A stretch of DNA of 64,000 nucleotides from Emmonsiellopsis sp. PD_33 (Eukaryota; Ascomycota; Eurotiomycetes; Onygenales; Ajellomycetaceae). A model generated the notes under the pieces. The model was given only the letters and a program-made list of their open reading frames with translations, was not told the origin of the DNA and searched no databases. The DNA is taken from the NCBI GenBank assembly GCA_032988165.1, contig JANTQF010000093.1:53461-117460 (forward strand), in the 5' to 3' direction. Of the stretch, positions 58,989-64,000 are shown in pieces (the first letter of the stretch is position 1; each line of letters opens with the position of its first letter). The position numbers and the translations under genes are program-made.

Positions 58989-60374
58989 TCATCTCGACCA
59001 TAAACTCTTCTTTTTCACAGCCCACCATCCAGACACGGGTTGGATAGCGTCCCTCTTACCGCCATTCTCATACTCCCACTCTTCTTCAGACTCAGTCGAA
59101 GAAGAAGATCCGGCCACAGATGGGGCGATCTTCTCCCCAACAGGGTCGTCCTGCTTAGGTTCGAGACATACGAGCTTCCGCAACACACCCCAAATTGCAC
59201 CCGTCTCATCAGATAGACTATTGTGACTAGGATCCTGTTCTGCCACCGGACTCGCGGGCGAGATGTACTGTACTTTCATCTTCTTCTGCTCGCCCCGTGT
59301 CTTCGGGAAGATGGTGTCGCTATCGAGCAATCTCCAGCCAACAGAACCCGCAATCAACAGAGCCACATACTCTGTTCCGCCCAAGAAGCGTATATTAACC
59401 GGCACATGAGCGAATCCCGTCGGGACATTTTCCCACTCGAGCTCGCCATACTTGTCCTCATCAAGCCAGAAATCCGGCCCGTTCTGCTCGACTTTCTCTT
59501 GCCATCCCGGATTTTGCCATTGCACCTGGACAGCCACCAGTGGCCCGCCTTTAGTGTCCCAGAAGCAAAAGGCCAGGATCCAACCGGTGATGTGCTTTTC
59601 TCCCGAATAGTCGTCCACATGCTGATGGACGGTCTTTTGCCAGAACTTGACAATCTCGGGTGAGTCGGGGGCGTCAAAGGTACGGACAAATTGCGATAGG
59701 ATCGGTTTGAGCATCGAGGACCACAGCAGCAGCTGCTCATGCTCCTTAAAGGTGTTTAGGAATTCGAGCCGTTGGAGTATATCTTCCCAATCTCTCCTTT
59801 CGCCAAGCAGCGTCACCGAGGGTATACCGCAGGTTATACTGAGACAAAACCCAAAGTACTTTTGCATCGTGCCCATCATGACAATCGAGGCGACGACCTT
59901 ATCCGTCGTCGTCGTCGTAGTAAAAGAAGGCATAATCCACTCCTTCAAAGCCGGGTCTTTGATATTCTCAGCAATAAGCCCTGGCATCTCCAATGCAAAT
60001 GCCTTAATATCCATCTCCCCTTCCTGCACGATTTCCAACTTCTTCGTCCCCTCATGCGATACGAACAAGTCCCGCAGTTCTTCCGCATGGGCGTTGACGT
60101 AAAAGTTGAACTGCGTGAGGATCGCAAGCCAGACGTCCTCTGGACGGATGATTAGATGGTTATGCTGCAGGTAGGCGTCCAGCGCGCAATTCACGAACCC
60201 GTTCCTTGAACAGCGCATTTGCTTGCATTTTCCAAGGGACGTGTTTATGAGGCCGCCGCTCTCGTTGTACTGATCGGGACATGACTTGCGGAGGATCTGC
60301 GAGGGAGAGGGGGACTCTAGCTTCTCCGTGAAGGGCTTGACTTCTACAGAAGCTGCTCGAGTGGTTACTGGCAT
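58989..60374 (-). CDS. DUF4419 domain protein
   Basis: A single exon of 461 codons plus stop. From about residue 40 the pattern fits the fungal DUF4419 family: NGFVNCALDAYLQHNHLIIR, then PEDVWLAILTQFNFYVNAHA, EELRDLFVSHEGTKKLEI, WIMPSFTTTT, GIPSVTLLGERRDWEDILQR, then FWQKTVHQHVDDYSGEKHIT, GWILAFCFWD and PVNIRFLGGTEYVALLIAGS. The family has no established molecular function; it occurs in expanded copy number in fungi. The C-terminal 75 residues are acidic/Ser-rich and variable. No signal peptide or membrane segment is seen, so the protein is probably cytosolic. The start context ACAAAATGCC is good and no intron is needed. Confidence 0.9.
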   Translation of the reverse strand: MPVTTRAASVEVKPFTEKLESPSPSQILRKSCPDQYNESGGLINTSLGKCKQMRCSRNGFVNCALDAYLQHNHLIIRPEDVWLAILTQFNFYVNAHAEELRDLFVSHEGTKKLEIVQEGEMDIKAFALEMPGLIAENIKDPALKEWIMPSFTTTTTTDKVVASIVMMGTMQKYFGFCLSITCGIPSVTLLGERRDWEDILQRLEFLNTFKEHEQLLLWSSMLKPILSQFVRTFDAPDSPEIVKFWQKTVHQHVDDYSGEKHITGWILAFCFWDTKGGPLVAVQVQWQNPGWQEKVEQNGPDFWLDEDKYGELEWENVPTGFAHVPVNIRFLGGTEYVALLIAGSVGWRLLDSDTIFPKTRGEQKKMKVQYISPASPVAEQDPSHNSLSDETGAIWGVLRKLVCLEPKQDDPVGEKIAPSVAGSSSSTESEEEWEYENGGKRDAIQPVSGWWAVKKKSLWSR

Positions 60375-60943
60375 TTTGTTGAGGGAACTGACGGAATGGG
60401 TTCGTCGGTTCTTGACGGAATGGGATGGTTAGTTCGTTTCGGCATCTCCAGGTCAGAGTAAGTATAAATAGAACGATGCGGGGTTTCGATATCTTGGCTA
60501 GCTGCCTGGTGAGGCGCGCATAGTACTCGAGGATAATTTCAGGGGGGTCTCACGCCTATTAAATTGGGACTATCTAGTTGAACCTCGGTCCTGCACACAT
60601 TCTGCACACACTCTCCCTATCTCTCTCTCTCTCTCTCTCTCAGGCCCTCTCTGTTGGTAAAGGCCTTCCATTTCTTCCCCTTATTCAGCATATGGTATCT
60701 TATTACGGCCAATCTAGGCCCCCCTGCATCTCAGTTTGCAAAACAAAGATAACCATTGAAGCCTAACCGTGGACCCGCTCGGGGTAAAATATCAGGGATA
60801 ACTACTCAACATGCGTCACGCAAGGTGTTGAAGGTCAATATATTAACATTTCATGCCGTACTAATTCAAAAGCACGAAATGGAAAGTGTGCAGCCTCTAG
60901 CTGCCAGCATCAACTTTTCCTCCCTTGAATACTAGCACCGTAT
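60375..60943. other. Intergenic region with CT microsatellite
   Basis: 569 bp between the DUF4419 start and the hydrolase stop. It holds a (CT)n run at about 60,619-60,641, a promoter-like pyrimidine region for neither gene in particular. The rest is the upstream region of the DUF4419 gene and the hydrolase 3' UTR. Confidence 0.55.
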
Positions 60944-62323
60944 CTAGTACTTGCCAGGGCTCGAGAACGTTACGTTTCCAAGCCACTCCGACAGGATCTC
61001 ATTGAACTGGTCGGGCAATTCTTCGTGTGGCCAGTGAGCAGTTTCTACCGTCTATTCCAGTGTTCAACCATCCAACGTCAGTACCAGTTACATTGACGGA
61101 GCCCCCTTATTCCGAAATGAAAGAGAGGGAGAGAACATACCGCATTATAATGATTCAGCAAGAATGCAGACGCGTGAACCTGTTCGGCTAGCGCCACCCA
61201 ATCCGATACAGGATCCTTCGTTGGGAAGAGGACGAAGGTTGGCTGGGGCAGCGTGGCGTTGCCCTCGGACATTTCAAAGTCATAGGTCAACTTGCGGTTA
61301 CCATATTGGTAGCCGTTGAATGCTAGCAGTTTGAAAGAAGTTAGCCAAGTGAGTTTGAACTAGGGTAAGATATATTATAAGGGATTACTAACTGTTGTAG
61401 AACCCTTGTTTGCTGTATGATTCGACCATATAATCTTCCACCTTGGGGGACATGATGCCCGAAAACGGTATCTCATCCAACCCATTTTGCTCCTGGAATT
61501 CTATCCATGGCTGGAGAATTGTGTCGTTTCGCTGCAAGAAGTCCTTAGGTAGCACGCTGTCTGCTACCTGAGCACAGGAACGAATGGCTGAGCGTGGATC
61601 AGCGTCCAGCTCCTTGGCAGCTGCTTCTGGTTCATTTCCAAGATAGACTTGATAGCTGAAGAATGGGTTGAGGGCTGCGAGCTCTTCGTTTGTCGAGAAT
61701 CCGAGACTGGCGGAAATGTACTGGATATATGTTATTAACTGCTCACAGAAAAAAATGAGGGGGGATGGGGGGATGGGTATAAGAAAACTTCCATCTCGAC
61801 ATACCGGAATCCCAACATTGAAAACGCCAATAAACCGATCAGGACGCGACCGACCTGCTTCCCAGCAAACCTGGGCTCCAAAATCATTCCCAACACAAAC
61901 ACCAGACGAGACCCCGGCGTGGTCCATCACGCATTGGATATCATTCACCACATCAAACATGGTATTTGACGAGTTCAAGTCTCGCGGATGCTCCGAGTCG
62001 CCAAAGCCCCGATGCTCAGGGATAATCAGGCGGTAGTCGGGGGAAAACTTCTCGATCTGACTGCGATATGTTGTCCATAGACTAGGCCATCCATGGGAGA
62101 GGATGAGGGTCTTCTCGGCCTCCGGGTTGATGTCGAGATATGCGAGCTTGAGGGATATATCCTGTGGTGGTTCAGTGCTTCGATCCACGGCAGGGCAATC
62201 GACGAATTGCTTCTCGAACTTGTACGGATCGAATTCACAGTTGGCAATCGTTTGCCTAGCACTAAACCAGAGGAGTAGCAGGGAGCAGGTAATTGATCTG
62301 CCAATTAACATCATGGCGTCCAA
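60944..62323 (-). CDS. Secreted epoxide-hydrolase-like alpha/beta hydrolase
   Basis: There are four exons: 62323-61805, 61720-61393, 61322-61141 and 61051-60944; the three GT-AG introns (83, 70 and 89 nt) give a continuous 378-aa frame. Residues 1-28 look like a signal peptide (SITCSLLLLWFSARQTIANC). The alpha/beta-hydrolase core has the oxyanion-hole motif HGWPSLW, then IPEHRGFGDSEHP, and the nucleophile elbow GNDFG with Asp, as in epoxide hydrolases and dehalogenases rather than esterases. The acid is likely the Asp in FPTKDPVSDW and the catalytic His is in ETAHWPHEE. Lid Tyr candidates are in FFSYQVYLG and FNGYQYGN. NSS and NAT sequons fit secretion. The likely reaction is epoxide ring opening, substrate unknown; a haloalkane dehalogenase-like or C-C hydrolase role is less likely. 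It is encoded outside any visible cluster. Confidence 0.88.
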
Positions 62324-64000
62324 GGGATTTCACAACTGTTTCTGTGGAAAGACACGAGGAAGGGCTTTATCAAGGGACAAGCCGCAGGAAAAAATATATA
62401 TCCTCTAGAGAATACAGCCGCAGTAAAAACCAAAAAGCGGGAGGACCTGGAGAATAAATATCTCCAGGCTCATCAGGTCTATATTCCATAGCACCTATCC
62501 AGCCAAGACAGGCCTCGGCATACGAGAAAGAACATCGGAGTTTTAGGTAACTCGTCGAATGTTTCAGCAAACTGAGAAAAACAGGGATATGACAAGGTCT
62601 TTATATTGAGAGTGTCAGTAAATACCTAGCTGCCGGGTGCCGAAGAGATGAATTGTTGGATGACCAAAAGATATGAAGAGGGGTGGACCGAGGAGATTTT
62701 GATGTTTGTATTCACTTTACCCCTGAAAACTGCCGAGATCAGATCGAACCAGGGGGGGCCATAGCGTGTTTTGCTTACCCCGTAAAAACAAAACGCCTGC
62801 CACTTTGAAAGTACATACAAGGCAGAAGGCAATGGTCAGCCCAGTATGATAATAAAGCAAGGGACACATCGAGAAGAGAGTGTCGGTGGTCGAGGATGGT
62901 GAAAAACAACCTGGTCGAGAAAGGGGTAGGTTAGGATACTACGCTCGGCTGGGCACTCAACCAGTGAACTTGCGCTAAATTGATTTAGTTACAACTTCCG
63001 AGGCCCAGATCTTCCCCAGACCCAGTAGACATGGAGAACGAAAGTCGGAGGTGATCAAGACAGGATAGTATAAACAGACGCTCCCACTCCGCATTGTTTT
63101 ATCCAAAATCCCTAGCTTACAGGCTGTTTCTCAAATATACAAGATCAGAAGCCCCCCATATCCAAGATAGAGATGGAAGGAGCCTCTAAGTGGGTAATGT
63201 AACTCCTACTAGTATGGTTAAAATTCTACTGCTACAGTCAAGATTCTACTTGATGTTAAGAAGACATAGACCGTCAATTCACTCCCTCCTGTCAACATAT
63301 AGTTATGAGATGTGAATTAAATGGTATGTTTTATATAACTCAACTGCCATTTAACTGGTAAATCATGATTTAATGGTCAGTTGACAGCGGATATATAGAT
63401 GGCAGATCAACTGTAAATCCGGCGTTGAAAAATGCCGCCAGATTCCGGCATGGATAGAGCCAGCGTCTCCACGCGTAGCTGGCTTCAATAACAACAACGT
63501 TCCAAGCCCAATAAACAGTTGGGGGTTTTCATTAACATATCATTAAACCGTTAGAATCTGGAATAATAGGTCCATTCATTACCAATTAACCTTAAACCTT
63601 TATTCTTCAAAATATAAAGCTAGGCTGAGATAATGTTAACTGGAACTTTTCTAAATATAAAATAGAACTTATTATTCTAATCTAAGTTACCAATCATTCT
63701 TTAAAATAGAAATAAAGAAATAGGCTGAGGTATAACTGTAACTTCTTTAAATTAATAATGAAACTGTGCTAATTGGTACAAAAACAACGGCTGAGGGGGT
63801 AAGGCAGAGAAAAGGCGACGGGAAAAGAGAGAGTGTGTGTGACAGAGATATATATGCATAGAGAGAGGAGGAGGGAATGGCTTTACTATTTCTAACTTAC
63901 CTATTCATCTCTAATTCTGCCTTCCTGCCTCAATGTAGATGCTTTCTTGCAAATAAATGACCTGACACAATATGAGGCCATTTACTGGCTGACTTTAGAA
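62324..64000. other. Upstream/intergenic DNA, AT-rich at right edge
   Basis: No gene is supported. The first several hundred bases are the hydrolase promoter. From about 63,180 the DNA becomes AT-rich but keeps CpGs, so it has not decayed like the 40-kb block. A GC hairpin (GGCGTTGAAAAATGCCGCC, 63,421-63,439) and repeated motifs such as TAGGCTGAG(A/G)T (63,621 and 63,722) hint at an old repeat, which I cannot classify. Confidence 0.4.

Overview
The window looks like nuclear DNA of a filamentous ascomycete, probably Eurotiomycetes (Aspergillus/Penicillium-like). The supported genes are eukaryotic, with short GT-AG introns of about 60-110 nt. Their products are typical of such fungi: mitoribosomal uS9m, eEF1B gamma, the rRNA-processing factor RRP36, an FCP1/NLI-type phosphatase, a DUF4419 protein and a secreted epoxide-hydrolase-like protein. 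The species is an inference; no rRNA or other marker is present.

Layout. (1) 1-7,840: ordinary base composition and gene-poor; the only gene I can support is a three-exon conserved fungal protein on the minus strand (1,244-2,594). (2) 7,841-48,115: a 40-kb AT-rich block of dead transposons nested in one another, in which CpG has been almost entirely removed; I found one CpG, at 12,777. (3) 48,131-51,771: about 3.6 kb of normal-composition DNA with no gene I can support. (4) 51,772-62,323: a compact gene cluster: uS9m (-), eEF1B gamma (+), RRP36 (-), NLI/FCP1-like phosphatase (+), DUF4419 protein (-), alpha/beta hydrolase (-). (5) 62,324-64,000: intergenic DNA, AT-rich at its end.

History of the repeat block, read from target-site duplications. 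A roughly 6.2-kb Tad1-like LINE inserted first and is flanked by a perfect 15-bp duplication (7,826-7,840 and 48,116-48,130). A large DNA transposon of about 15.7 kb then inserted into the LINE between its endonuclease and reverse-transcriptase domains, with a 12-bp near-duplication at 11,056-11,067 and 45,092-45,103. Three elements later entered the DNA transposon: a 440-bp hAT-type MITE (12,533-12,972), a 10.2-kb Ty3/gypsy element on the minus strand (21,268-31,428), and a 7.7-kb chromodomain Ty3/gypsy element on the plus strand (37,369-45,076). Nearly all stop codons in the coding remnants fit C-to-T or G-to-A changes, as expected from RIP-like mutation with a very strong CpG component.

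The most interesting object is the 15.7-kb DNA transposon. On one strand it carries the remains of a SNF2-family helicase, a Plavaka-superfamily transposase and a third long decayed ORF that I cannot identify. It is studded with about 23 copies of a palindromic motif centred on AGCTTAAGCT that I saw in none of the neighbouring elements. The outermost copies lie about 0.4-0.5 kb from each inferred end, which suggests subterminal transposase-binding sites. Both LTR retrotransposons also carry decayed ORFs on the strand opposite to gag-pol.

In the gene cluster, three of the six genes serve translation or ribosome biogenesis. The divergent uS9m/eEF1B gamma promoter and the RRP36 promoter share the 9-mer CACGTGATC.
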